A stretch of 64,000 nucleotides of DNA, from the NCBI GenBank assembly GCA_949710005.1, contig OX453276.1:14151633-14215632 (forward strand). The letters run 5' to 3'. A program made the position numbers and the translations under genes. Positions 36,375-46,982 of this stretch are shown piece after piece; the first letter of the stretch is position 1, and every line of letters starts with the position of its first letter. The notes under the pieces were generated by a model. That model had not been told where the DNA came from, made no database searches, and saw only the letters and a list, made by a program, of their open reading frames with translations. This DNA is from Ricordea florida. Lineage: Eukaryota; Cnidaria; Anthozoa; Corallimorpharia; Ricordeidae.

Positions 36375-37450
36375 TTATACAAAACATAAATTCATGTTAT
36401 CTTTCCATTCTGAACTTAATTTTAAATTGATCAATAACGATATCAATATCCATATACAAGGGTTCACATGAGTTTAAAAAGGTTATCCGCTTTAGCAAAA
36501 AACTCTTTATTTAGACAAATTTTCTGTCATCAACAACGTTCTATAAGTGCGCATCCTTATAAATTCGGCTTATTTTGTCCGAAGTGGTCAAATCTTCAAA
36601 CGTACTGCCAACAACTGGACAAAATATAAAAATATACAAAAATGTGTTTTTCTTGTCACTCATCTGTCATACAGCCATTTACTATCAGTTACATAAGCCG
36701 GAAGTCGTGAAACAAAGTTTCACTTTTATATGTAGAATTTAGTTCTAACAAGAGAAAATGTCTTGCTTCTAAACACTGATAAGCCTGTCGCTGGAAAGTC
36801 TCTTTACCCATGCCTGCTGGAAGGCTCGAGAAGGCGGCTAGCGGCTTGACCTTAAAGCGAGCTCCGTGCATGTGCGCTTTCAAGAGAAAAAAGCATGCTT
36901 TTTCTGAAATAATAGAATATTCGCAAACAATAATGAGGCGAAGAATAACAGTAAGTTTCTTTTGTTGATTTCTGCGCAAAGCAACACGGCCGACTACAAA
37001 GCAAGGGCACACGAGTGCTGTCAGATTTGATAGGTTCGTAAAAGCATCAGTAGTTTGAGTGCGAATATAAAGTTGCCCGACTAAAATTTGTCACAACCAA
37101 ATTTAATTGTCCTTTACTTATGTCTTGTCACGGACACAACTCCTATTTTGTCAGCTTGTGCGGATAGAGTAGGAAACTTAATGGCTAAACACACAGATTT
37201 CGGATGCCTACACTTACCTTGACATGATGAAAGGAGAATGCCTAAACAGCTTATAGAACTAACTAATAAGTTTGTTTGAGACAGAGCGTTTCAATGACCA
37301 CGAGGGTTACGAGACCGGTGACTCTTCGCGCCTTTTTTTCGCTTACGTAAGCGAGCAAATACTTGATAACTGACGCCTCTGTCTGTTTTCATTTCCTGAC
37401 AGATCTACTGATTATTTTTTCACGAAACGAATATATATGTATTGAAAGCA
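36375..37450. other. Non-coding region
   Basis: No supported gene. It may contain a further upstream exon or the promoter of the PHD gene, but no signal is convincing. Confidence 0.4.
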
Positions 37451-37520
37451 TTAATAATTTTTTATGCCGTTGAGCTTTTGTTAACCTAAAATGTTTTGAA
37501 TAAGGGTAAAAGTCTAAAAA

Positions 37521-37990
37521 TCGTATTTCACTCTGCATCGCCCAACATAAAAATTGCCCAGCAGAAGTAAACTATAGTCATTCACTCAAGCATTTTAAAA
37601 CGCGATTACCATTCTAAAATTCACTTTAATGTCTTTTTATGCTGTTTAGCCTCCTCTTAGAGTAAAACGTATTCAATTAAGGTGAGTTTCACAATCGAAT
37701 TTCACTCTGCATCGCCCAGCATAAGACTGCCCGGCAGAAGTAAACTATAGTACACTGGATGGAGTTCGACTATTCGCTTAACCGAGCCTTTTAAAGCGTG
37801 ATAAGCACACGGAAATTCACTTTAACGTCTTTTCATGCTGTTTAGCTTCTATTTAGAGAGTAAAAAATCTTAAGTTAAAGCCGGTTTAAAAATCGAATTT
37901 CACTTTGCATCGCCCAGCATAAAACTGCCCAGCAGAAGTAAACTATAGTACACTGGATGGAGTCCGACAATTCTCACCTCTCCTTGCGGA
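37521..37990. repeat. Satellite-like tandem repeat, unit 174-198 bp
   Basis: Three copies of a block containing CACTCTGCATCGCCCA and GCAGAAGTAAACTATAGT begin near 37521, 37695 and 37893. Offsets between matching words are 174 and 198 bp. Copies 2 and 3 share an extra ACACTGGATGGAGT insert. Confidence 0.8.
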
Positions 37991-38299
37991 ACCTTTAAAC
38001 CGCGATGAGAAGTCTGAAACTCAGACTTATTTTTTTGCCCAATAATTTTTTTTGTTTGCAAGCAAAATTTTTTAAATAAACAGAACAAGTTTGAAAATCG
38101 ATTTTCACAGTCGGCATTAAAACGAAGGACCGTATTTATTCTATACTAGTATAGTGAATGAAGTGAATTACAGGTTGTAATTCTGTATAGGTTCCTATAA
38201 TTCACTTGCCAGGCTCTCGAAGACGTCTTATATATTCTGCCCACTTCTTTCTCAACAACATAAGGTTTATTAATGAAAAGCTTTATTGTGTATGGTGGC

Positions 38300-39227
38300 C
38301 TAAGATTGCCATAGTGAAATTAGCATGTAAAATCGCACAAAATATCAAAACAAGACGATCTAAGATCGTAAGTCGGACAACAGGTAGACGTGCTGTTATG
38401 AGTGTTGACCACTTATGGTGCGGAGTGGTCCAAAAAAGAAATGCTAAGGGTACCAAGGTCCTGGTTTCCAACGTGGCATCTTTGTTGTCGTTTCCTCAAG
38501 TTTCATCGCGAGGCACCTTGTCTTTATCAGCAAATGCTCTTCTGTCACTCTGTCCACATTTTATGTTCACTGGTAACTCATTTGATTTCTGGTTTGATTC
38601 TAGTGAGACATTCGCTAAATCATTTGATTCTTTTGCTATTTTCAGTTCGCGGAACGACCCGTTTCGAAATATACGTTCATTACACACGCCAGCGTTTAGA
38701 GTGGGTTTACCGCGAACGGTGTGTGGGATCATATGTTAGAGCGTAGAAAAGATGACACCATTTGTTTTCAACATATTCGCCATCGACTTCGACATCGTAG
38801 AAAGAAGTTTGCGCCCGTATTACGTGTCTGCGGTATTCCCCATTGCACGTGACTGCGATTTGCGATGAAACTCGAGGGTAAACCTATAGTCGGTTGCCTG
38901 ACTAATAATAAATTTTGATTATTATTTTTATTTCTCATTTTCATTTTCAGAAAATTTTTATTTTTTATGTTTTTATTTTGGTTTCCTTTTATTATTATTT
39001 TTTTATTTTATTTTATTTTTTTATTTTCATTTTTAAAAATTATTATTTGTTTTATTTTTTTATGTTTTTATTTTATTTTGGTTTCCTTAAAAAAAAAACA
39101 AATTGTTTTACAAATTAAGGAGCCAAAGAACTCAAACTAAAAAAAAGTAAAAATAAAAATAAAATAAAATGAAAATGAAAATCATGCATGGCCTATCGTT
39201 GCCGTAGACCAGACACACTTGCGGTCA
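38300..39227. repeat. Left inverted repeat of the kinase element
   Basis: Parts 38300-38350 and 38904-39227 match the right arm inverted, including a long AT-rich ATTTTTATTTT tract, TTAAGGAGCCAAAGAACTC and CATGCATGGCCTATCGTTGC. The 38351-38903 segment is extra. An ORF across it (38206-38739) is not supported. Confidence 0.8.
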
Positions 39228-39242
39228 TAGTAAAAAAGAAAC

Positions 39243-41107
39243 ATGGCCGCTCGCATTCAGGATAACTCGTGGATCGAAGACAGAAACCTCAAGGAAGAAT
39301 TGAGGAAATATGTTAGTCAAGGATTGAGACGCGAGGAAATACTGGATTATGTGAAGAGAGATTTCTCTAAGTACGCGTGGAGCTATCGTACGCTTGATAG
39401 ACGCCTCCGTGCATTCGACATTTATTTCATGGACAGGGAAGTCCATCTGGAACAAGTGCAAGCTGCAGTCCAAAAGGAACTCGATGGTCCCGGCAAATTA
39501 CTGGGATATAGAGCCATGCAAAACAAATTAAGGCAAGAACATAATCTTCTTGTACCGCGTGATCTGGTCCATGCTGTAATGTTTGATTTAGATGAGGAGG
39601 GACTTGCAGCAAGATGCCCAGTTCGAAAGAAGGGAAGGGCTAAAGGACATTTCACAATGAAAGGGACAAATTGGGTCTGTTCATTTGACGGACACGATAA
39701 ACTCATGGGCTACAAGAACAGTACTTTTCCTCTGACAGTGTACGGTGCCATAGACACTGCCAGTCGTAAACCACTTTGGTTAAAAGTGTGGGTCACTAAC
39801 TCTAATCCAATTGTTGTTGGAAGATGCTATCTTAAATACCTGTATGAAAGTAGATCCATGCCCTCCATTTTGAGGCTGGATAAAGGCACAGAAACGGGTA
39901 TCATTACAACGATGCATGCATTTCTGAGGCAATCCCATGGTGACATGGACCCATGTGACACCATGATATATGGCCCTTCAACATCAAACCAGGCACAAGT
40001 TTAAAAATGCTTATTGGGTTTTCAGCAAATAAAGCCTGTTCCAGACATTCAAATAACTTGGAGATTGGGTGGGATCGATTTTTGTTAAAAAGATCATAGG
40101 CATTCCCTAACCCCTTCTCTATGCATGTCCCTGGTCATGTTGTGTATAACTACCATGATTACCTGCAGACATTCTCCAAAGACCACAGAGGGAGTCAGCT
40201 ATTAATATGTACATGGCTACTTTTAATTGTCACTGTAGATAGAAAGATGGTGGAGAGAACTACATGAACGGATGGAGAAATATTTTAAGGTCCAACTTTG
40301 TACACTTAAAGACTGTGGAAACTATGATCCAAACAATGAAACTGACAGGTGTGTTACATTTCCAGAAATTGTGTTTCATTTATATCAATGTTATTGTTGC
40401 ACACTGTCATACCTTCTGGACTGTTACCATGGAATTATAAACGAAATAATTATCAGATCAGGAAAAGTATGGGGCTGTTTGTCAAATGAATCACAGGCTG
40501 CATGCAAAAATTGACAGAGGCAAATCTGACCAAAACGAAAACAAACCCAAAAGACACTGTATGTAGGCTATGTATGTAGACCATGTGACCATGTAGACAA
40601 AAAAGTGCAGATAATCTTGTCTGTCCTCTTTTTATGGGGTGGATGTGGAGGGAGTGGGTCACTGATGGAATAGTACAGGAGCTAATTCAAAACACATTAC
40701 ATATATTGATCAGACACTATCTAATAAACTCCTTTGATTTTTCTCAGCAATTTAAACAAATATCAGATAAAGTGACTTGCTTAACCTAGACATTTCTAGA
40801 CACTAACTGTGTAGTTTTTTGCTCACTTTTTCCTATCAGAGGGTCACACTGAATTAAATTATATGGCCCTTCAAAATTACATTATACAGGTAACACGATA
40901 CTCATATTTTCAGGATGGCCCATTAGTGAAGAACAAGTGGAAGTAGTTGCCGAGTATTCTGAAGTTTTACAGTCAGGATCTGACTTCTTGGAACAAGACT
41001 TCAGAAATGCATGTGAACACCTGATTCCCTTTCCTGAAAGGGTTGAGCCGAGTGAATGCATGGATGCCTTTGTATATTTAAAGAACAACTTCCAAGCACC
41101 AACATAA
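39243..41107 (+). CDS. Integrase-core (DDE) transposase
   Basis: Exon 1 (39243-39992) has an N-terminal helical DNA-binding-like region (DRNLKEELRKYVSQGLRREEILDYV) and a catalytic core: VCSFDGHDKLMGY (Asp149), LRLDKGTETG (Asp213), ending STSNQ. Exon 2 (40239-40348) continues IERWWRELHERMEKYF and supplies the Glu, giving a D,D,E set. The exon 1 donor is GC (CAG|GCACAAGT). Exon 3 (40914-41107) reads WPISEEQVEVVAEYSEVLQS to the stop. Exon 2 ends and exon 3 begins in phases that do not join, so one middle exon is missing or undetected between 40349 and 40913. The family is common in cnidarians and resembles rve-fold KRBA2-like integrases. It starts 15 bp inside the inverted repeat. Confidence 0.7.
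40349..40913. other. Intron of the integrase gene, or deleted exon
   Basis: The family usually has another coding block here. None is read, so a deletion within the gene is possible. Confidence 0.4.
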
Positions 41108-42664
41108 TTATTAAAAAGAACAATAATAATGATAATCCTTACAGTGTAATGCCAACATGGTTTGAAAATGGCGAAGCATGTCATACCCTAGTGATATAGA
41201 CCAGTACCATTTCAGCGTTAGGTACTTAGTAGGTCTGACTTTTGGTATGTCTTTCATAGAGACGCTCATCTTGCACAATTATGCAGCAAAACATTTCACT
41301 GGCTTTGATTTGGACACAAAGCTGGAAGATTCAGTTGTGCTTTGAACATGAAATGAGCTAAGATGCTCAGTTAGTTTCTTCAGTACATGAAAACCTACAT
41401 AGCAACAAGTTTGGTTGCAAAGCTTTGCCCTATGCATATAATACTGAAATTGACCATGTCCCCTTTATTTTCTTAACATCAAGGTAAAGGAATTATTTAG
41501 AACAGCATACAACAGTCTCAATGTCCCAGTCTCTCTTTGTTTAGTGGCAAATACAGTAATCATGTTCAACTAACCAAACTTTAAATCTAACATCCTAACA
41601 TCAAGGTAAAAGAATGCAACTGAATTATTTAGAACAGCATACAACAGTCTCAATGTCCCAGTCTCTTTTTGTTTAGTGGCAAATACAGTAATCATGTTCA
41701 ACTACATGATACTTAAAGTGCAACTAACCTCTGACTTTTTTTATTCACCTAAATGAATGTGCTTGTTTTCTCGACTACATATGGATTTAGTTAAATCCTC
41801 GATTTTCTGTGTCCTGTTGAATTTGAGGATAATTTGGCCCAGTACCAAGCAATTTGGGATCTGGGACGAGCGCCAGGGCTGCCACGTGTTATGACGTAGA
41901 TTCGGGAACTGAAATTCCTCCAAACAAAGCATCGCCAAGTAATTTCTCTCACATTATTTCATTTTTCTGGCACACTTCTGCGCGACCACAGCACAGTATT
42001 TACACTCAATTCACGCACAAATGGAGGAAATGGGTTCCCGAAAGTATGTCACGTTATGTCACGCCAGGTGACTAGACCCATGCCTCGTCGAACTTGGTAG
42101 TGAGCCAAACACAGCTCCGTTTTGGCGTGACTTTTGAAATTTCAACAGGGCACCGAAAAAAGAATATTTAACCAAATCAAGTTTTTTTTTTCGCAGAACA
42201 ACTAGATTAACATGGATATTTCAGCTTAGCGAATAAAAAAATTTGGGGTTAGGTACACTTTAAGGCATTAATGAGCTCCTTGCAGGACTTGATCGTTATG
42301 ACCACTACACTACCATTATGGGCTACAACTTAAAGTATTCTAGAAATGTGTGGTGATTTAGAGCCTTTATATGGCGTGACCAGTTGCGTGACATTGCATT
42401 GCATTACCTCCAGGATCACGTGATGTTTATCATGTTTCGCTTGTGATTAAATTAGTGTGTGTTGAACATAACTCATGGCTGGTGATTACGAAATGAAAAC
42501 AGCATGGTGAAATTAAGATGGACCAATCTCACTTCTTAATTTGTCTTAATTGGTGTTCTTCAAGATGTTTTAAAAGCCCATTTACCAGTACTTTAAGTGT
42601 GTGTAGCTGGTCACATGATCATGTCATACAAATGTGAATCCCATCAGGTGCCATTTAGAACATG
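41108..42664. other. Spacer between convergent integrase and kinase genes
   Basis: 1.56 kb without a supported gene. It contains a 122-bp tandem duplication (41474-41706). Both genes of the element terminate into this spacer. Confidence 0.6.
41474..41706. repeat. 122-bp tandem duplication
   Basis: Two near-identical copies share CAGCATACAACAGTCTCAAT and GTGGCAAATACAGTAATCAT. Period 122 bp, with a few indels. Confidence 0.85.
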
Positions 42665-43729
42665 TTACAGACGCTGTAGTTTCAGCTTGTTGCAGTAGAC
42701 ATTGCACACATGCTCTTTAATAAAAGTGTTGATTGCTTCTTTGGACAAGTTACCAGTAGGGAAAAGAATTTCATTACCATCCATAAGGGTGGTGGAGGCT
42801 ATTTCAGGGTCAAACAACCTGTACCCACAGCCCTGGATGTCAAGAAGCATGAGCTCATGATTTGATTTTTCATATGAAAAATGAGCAAGGCATTCAGCTT
42901 TTGAAGAAATAACTTTACCATAGCAAATGGCCCCATCATTGTTGATGTATTTGTCAAAGTCTCCCTCCACATATTCCTCTACAGTGACGCAATCTTCACC
43001 TTTCTTGCCAAGATATATGTTGCCATATTGCAATTCCTTTCCAAAACAGTCTTGCAATGCAGCTTGCTCTATTTGATCTTTACAGTGGCTGGCAAAATTC
43101 TGCGCAAGGCAGTGCATTTGCACAACCTTCTTTGTGTGTGCCTCAACAGTTTGATTAGTTTCAGCTATGATATTCACGGCCCTTGACTTGTACTCTTTAA
43201 TAACCCATGTTACACCTGAAAATTCCTTATGATCTCTTTCGGCTGTATAAGCTTTTCTAAATGCACCTTCACCTAGCAGATGGTTGGAGACACTGAATTC
43301 AACGGGTTTGGGAACTGTAGACCACGTCATACGACTTAAGTCAAACTGAAATAAATCAATAACTTGGGTGGATTTGACTACCTTTCCCAGTTTCAGCATT
43401 TGAGTGACGGAAATACTTCTTAGAACCATTGGTGTGGCAACCTTTTTGGGACTGGGAACTGAGTGAGGTCTTGGCTTGACTACAGATTGCAGGACCGAGT
43501 CTTCACATTTTCTCTTGGAGGCTCTATGTTGTGACACTTTGGAAGAAAAGGATTCGTTCCCAATGTTCAACCAGGGAACACATGAATGTTCATTAATGAA
43601 CCGTACATAAATGAGTTTCAGGTCCCGAACTTGCTTTATGGTTGAACAGGACGGCCCTTGCTCTCCAGCTAATACATCACAGACTGAACTACTTCCTATC
43701 TTTGGTGCAAAATGCTTTACACATGATTC
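42665..43729 (-). pseudogene. Alpha-kinase gene, 3' part (kinase domain)
   Basis: The frame is open from the LINE junction at 43729 to the stop at 42665 (354 residues). It holds a complete alpha-kinase (MHCK/eEF2K-type) domain. Counting from the ATG at 60809: Gly-rich loop LLGEGAFRKAY (about 222-232), VIKEYK with the ATP-binding Lys (about 249), VEEYVEGDFDKY, HFSYEKSNHELMLLDIQGCGY with the catalytic/metal Asp (about 367), and the GNLSKEAI...EHVCNVYC Gly/His/Cys block. No stop or frameshift is present. The ORF is cut only by the LINE, and the other 71 codons lie at 60597-60809. Such kinases phosphorylate Ser/Thr in helical targets; the substrate here is unknown. Confidence 0.85.
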
Positions 43730-43738
43730 GACTACAAG

Positions 43739-43904
43739 ATGGCGGCATGTGCACTGAAGCGCTTATGCAGTACGTTCTTTCTAGGAGTTATAACACTTGC
43801 TCTTCTTACTATCAGTCAACATCCATTAAGATACAAGCAAAAGGTGATGCTGGTCTCCAACATAGGTTGCTACGTTGGAAATTCAAAGCTTGAATTTGTC
43901 TCTA
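43739..43904 (+). pseudogene. LINE ORF, N-terminal part, upstream of the Polinton
   Basis: From ATG at 43739 the frame is open to the Polinton target site and continues in phase at 57352 (55 codons plus 1 base here, 2 bases there). The segment contains a hydrophobic stretch (FFLGVITLALLTI), like the signal-type N-termini found ahead of 2A-like motifs in some LINEs. Confidence 0.75.
43900..43904. repeat. Polinton target-site duplication, left (CTCTA)
   Basis: CTCTA here equals CTCTA at 57347-57351. With the adjoining T a 6-bp TCTCTA reading is also possible, since one base is shared with the element end. Confidence 0.8.
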
Positions 43905-44102
43905 AGTAGTTACATTAAGCGGGGATTGGCGCAAGATTTGATCAAAAAATGGAAAAATGTTTAATAAAGTAACTGGCGCAACTCCTGCTCCTCATCCTCC
44001 TCATCCTCCTGCTCCTCATCCTCCTCCTCATCGAGATTTTTAAAAAATAGTTTAAAGAGATGGTACATACCAACAAAATGGAAAAGAAAACAGTGAAACA
44101 AC
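43905..44102. repeat. Polinton left terminal inverted repeat
   Basis: It matches the inverse of 56903-57346 except for an expansion in the latter. It contains a short CTC/CCT-rich run. It extends past the promoter box and the first codons of the adjoining gene. Confidence 0.9.
44050..44061 (+). promoter_or_regulatory. Promoter-like box, SAP/zinc gene
   Basis: GTTTAAAGAGAT. The box overlaps the first ATG (44060) but lies 17 nt before the second (44078), matching the spacing of the other genes and favouring 44078 as the true start. Confidence 0.55.
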
Positions 44103-44530
44103 TGAAAGTCCTTGCTAAAGATCAGGGTATTAAAGGATATTATCGATTGCGTAAAGACGATCTCATCAAAGCGTTGGGTAATATTCAAAGACCTATCCCC
44201 AACCAGCCTCAAAGACCTACCCACTCAAATGAACTGATACCTGAAACTAATAAATATAAGTGTATTCATGGAAAGTATAAATATTATTGTAAGGATTGTG
44301 GAGGATCTCAAATATGTCCTCATAATCGAAGGAAAGATCGATGTAGAGAATGCAACTACGGCTCTAGTCTTTGTGAGCATAAACGGGTGAGGTATATATG
44401 TAAAGAATGCAATGGGAAAGGAATATGTATTCATGGAAAACAAAGATGGTTTTGTAAGTTATGCGGAGGGTCTCAAATATGTGAACACAACAGACAGAAG
44501 GCGTACTGTAGAAAGTGTCACACAACATAA
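44060..44530 (+). CDS. Polinton SAP-like/zinc-repeat protein
   Basis: This 156-residue protein has an N-terminal SAP-like segment (KTVKQLKVLAKDQGIKGYYR, then LRKDDLIKALG), suggesting DNA binding. After a Pro-rich linker it has four to five repeats of a Cys/His unit, such as CIHGKYKYYCKDCGGSQIC and CEHNRQKAYCRKC. Such IC-H-x-C-x2-C repeats are known in large DNA viruses. The first 14 codons are identical to those of the DNA polymerase at the other end because the inverted repeats extend into both genes. The in-frame Met at 44078 is the better start by promoter spacing. The function is unknown; terminal-repeat or genome binding is a guess. Confidence 0.75.
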   Translation: MVHTNKMEKKTVKQLKVLAKDQGIKGYYRLRKDDLIKALGNIQRPIPNQPQRPTHSNELIPETNKYKCIHGKYKYYCKDCGGSQICPHNRRKDRCRECNYGSSLCEHKRVRYICKECNGKGICIHGKQRWFCKLCGGSQICEHNRQKAYCRKCHTT

Positions 44531-44587
44531 AAACAATAGGTTATATAACATAAGTCAGTGTTACATAACAAAAGACGTAATCACATT

Positions 44588-44668
44588 CCTGAGCGACGTT
44601 AGAAACCAGCCTTTTAAAAGTAAACTTCAAATCTACTTTTCAACTTGCTTGTTGCTACGTCGCTCAGG
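44588..44668. terminator. Hairpin between convergent Polinton genes
   Basis: A perfect 12-bp inverted repeat (CCTGAGCGACGT at 44588-44599 and its complement at 44657-44668) surrounds a 57-nt loop. It is placed between the ends of two convergent genes. A transcription or RNA 3'-end role is inferred. Confidence 0.5.
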
Positions 44669-44728
44669 TATGTAATCTATTGTTCTACACGTGATCAAGA
44701 CTGTATATCCACGTGAAATACTCGTGAA

Positions 44729-46273
44729 CTACCGAAATAGATACCACGCTAATCCACCAGCGACAATTATAAATGCTAATATATTCTTTTCATGTTGCGT
44801 GTCATGCTGCGTTGATTCTGTTTCTATAATAGGTTTTGGTTTTGGTTGTGAGGATTTTAGTTTTGGTTTCGTCTCAGCTCTATGCAGTAACTTTATCTTT
44901 GAAGATCCCATGTTATGATTTATTCCAACCTGTTTTGCTTCAGTGTTTAGGGAACTATTCACTCCAAAATTCATATCATTACTCGCTTTCATAAGTTTGT
45001 TATTAAAACCAGTCACGCTCTCAGTGTTGATTATCATATTACTAGGCATTAGCCATACACCGGGGGCAACAGCTAAATCAAGCCGTAATTTCGCTTCTTG
45101 GACAGCTAATTGATATCTTTGGATCGAACTAGAAATGTCATTCTCGATCACACTACTTTCAAATAAGGCTAAGAATTCTTGTTGAGTCTCGATCGCTCCA
45201 CCACCACTACCGGTAATCGAGTTTCTAGTGTTGACTTGCGCCCCCAATATGCAGTAAACAAAGGCTTCAGCAGATCGATTCAATCTACCAAGACCGGCTT
45301 TAGTGAGTCCATAGCCACTTGTTGGGATAAACCAGGCATATTTGTAATCAGCAAAATCGTCATTACGGATGAATGAGATGAGATTACCTTTTTCCTTCTT
45401 ACCTCCATCATCAGCAAATTTACCACCTTCACCAGGCCATTGATCAGCTTCATCATCATAGTTCCTTACCATATGGACATTTTGATAACCACCACCCTCT
45501 CCATGATATCCAGCGCCATAATCAAGGAATATATCTCCTAAACCTCCGTTTCGACCACCTTTCCATCTAAAGTCAGAGTTTTTTGAGATGCCAAATTCAG
45601 CACACAATCTTTGATAAGCGACTTTGCTGTAAGGGTTGTTGTTGATTACAAAGGGTTGCTCATCAGGTAAGGGAAGACTCAATTCATACAGTATTCGTCT
45701 TATTGTGAAATATATATGAAACTTAATGAAGCTACTAACGACTTTGGGATAGTTGAGACTGTCGAAAGGACTTATTCTACATCCAGAGGTCGCACACCAA
45801 ACTGCAAAGTTAAGTTGTTGAGGCCAATAATTCATATCGGGTGCGTTCAACCATTTTCGACTCTGTTTACCAAACTTGAAAGTCACAACTTGGGATGTAA
45901 ATATGTTACGCATCTTAGCGGTGAACTTTTTAGTATTGGACACGTATATATCCAGTGAGGTCAGCATGTTTGTGATATTATTTGTAAAGTCATCAAAGTC
46001 AATAGCAGGTATTGAGTAAGAGCGATTGGTCATAGTTAAACTCTTTGGGAATGAACTCAATGCATCATCATTCAATCCTAAATCTTTCCATAGCAGTCTT
46101 TTCAAACGGGGAGATAGGTCTTCAGTCCATGTTTTGCCAGTGGGGTCATCATAAGACATGATTGTTGTTCCATTAACTTTCCACCTAATGTAACCACCAT
46201 ATTGATCGGCTACAAATACGAATTGACTGTGATCAGCCTTTGGATACCTATTTCTGAAATCATTGAGTAACAT
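44729..46273 (-). CDS. Polinton 514-residue protein, C-terminal membrane anchor
   Basis: Not recognised by family. Visible features: a Trp/Tyr-rich middle with Gly-rich stretches (GGRNGGLGDIF, GAGYHGEGGGY), a low-complexity basic/Pro linker (about 460-490), and a single C-terminal transmembrane helix (NILAFIIVAGGLAWYLFR). Its size and its place with capsid-type genes suggest a virion protein, perhaps a penton, spike or minor capsid component, but this is context only. The frame is intact. A TTTAAA box lies 25 nt upstream of the ATG. Confidence 0.65.
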   Translation of the reverse strand: MLLNDFRNRYPKADHSQFVFVADQYGGYIRWKVNGTTIMSYDDPTGKTWTEDLSPRLKRLLWKDLGLNDDALSSFPKSLTMTNRSYSIPAIDFDDFTNNITNMLTSLDIYVSNTKKFTAKMRNIFTSQVVTFKFGKQSRKWLNAPDMNYWPQQLNFAVWCATSGCRISPFDSLNYPKVVSSFIKFHIYFTIRRILYELSLPLPDEQPFVINNNPYSKVAYQRLCAEFGISKNSDFRWKGGRNGGLGDIFLDYGAGYHGEGGGYQNVHMVRNYDDEADQWPGEGGKFADDGGKKEKGNLISFIRNDDFADYKYAWFIPTSGYGLTKAGLGRLNRSAEAFVYCILGAQVNTRNSITGSGGGAIETQQEFLALFESSVIENDISSSIQRYQLAVQEAKLRLDLAVAPGVWLMPSNMIINTESVTGFNNKLMKASNDMNFGVNSSLNTEAKQVGINHNMGSSKIKLLHRAETKPKLKSSQPKPKPIIETESTQHDTQHEKNILAFIIVAGGLAWYLFR

Positions 46274-46297
46274 TTTATTATTTATGTTTAGAATAAG

Positions 46298-46309
46298 ATG
46301 TTTTTAAAT
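46298..46309 (-). promoter_or_regulatory. Promoter-like box, 514-residue protein gene
   Basis: ATTTAAAAACAT on the minus strand, 25-36 nt before the ATG at 46273. A looser match than the others. Confidence 0.4.
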
Positions 46310-46376
46310 CAACACCGTTCTTTTCTAATACCAACCTCATAATTCCATCCTACAGGCGTTCGCTCAAATGAAAATT

Positions 46377-46973
46377 TCAACGTTCGGGACCAGTTAACTC
46401 CTTTAAAATTTCCGCACGAACCTCTGTCCTTATCTGAGACATATTTAAGTTTTTTTCTGTATCTTTCCGGTTTTTTTGACGGATTTCGAGTTTTAGTTTT
46501 TCAAACTTGTCCACCTCTGCTAAAATTAGCGAAAATTCTTGGTCGGAGATGGCATTATCTTTCAGTGCCTTTGAAACCAAGTCGTGAATGGTATTTACTT
46601 TTGCTTTTGCCAGAGAAACTGTCTGTTCGTGTTTACTAACTTTATGTGAAAGTCGTTTAGAAGCCGCACCGAATCTGACCGAAATACCACCACAAAGACC
46701 ACCAACCGCTCCCAACGGTATACCAACAACAGCACCAAAACCAGTAAGAGAGGTTCCTAGTCCACTTGCAGATAAAATAACTGAAACCACCCCGCTACCA
46801 ACACTGATTTTAGTAAATATCCCCCTCGCTCTATTGTATTTTTTCCTAACATCCTCATAATGTCTAATTTCCTTCTGAAGATTATGTACTACTTCACACG
46901 ATTTTTGAAGTCTGAAATTATTTTGGTCCCCGTTCAGAGGCACTTGTGGATAAATTCTATTGTAGTCTTCCAT
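46377..46973 (-). CDS. Polinton 198-residue membrane-active protein
   Basis: An amphipathic, charged N-terminus is followed by a long Gly/Ala/Val hydrophobic region (about 55-100: SGVVSVILSASGLGTSLTGF and following). A charged helical C-terminus with coiled-coil character comes next (KVNTIHDLVSKALKDNAISD). The Gly-rich hydrophobic block resembles membrane-lytic or fusion-type segments, so a virion membrane or entry role is possible but unproven. The family is not recognised. The frame is intact. Confidence 0.6.
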   Translation of the reverse strand: MEDYNRIYPQVPLNGDQNNFRLQKSCEVVHNLQKEIRHYEDVRKKYNRARGIFTKISVGSGVVSVILSASGLGTSLTGFGAVVGIPLGAVGGLCGGISVRFGAASKRLSHKVSKHEQTVSLAKAKVNTIHDLVSKALKDNAISDQEFSLILAEVDKFEKLKLEIRQKNRKDTEKNLNMSQIRTEVRAEILKELTGPER

Positions 46974-46982
46974 TTGTTACAA

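Noticed and set aside
36689-37012. 107-codon minus-strand ORF upstream of the PHD gene
   Set aside because: No splice-compatible link to the next exon and no recognisable composition.
38206-38739. 177-codon plus-strand ORF
   Set aside because: It runs across the inverted repeat and the 553-bp extra segment, and its composition and overlapping frames give no protein-like signal.
38915-39118. Phe/Tyr-rich ORFs here and at 60942-61151
   Set aside because: They are translations of the T-rich tract in the two inverted-repeat arms.
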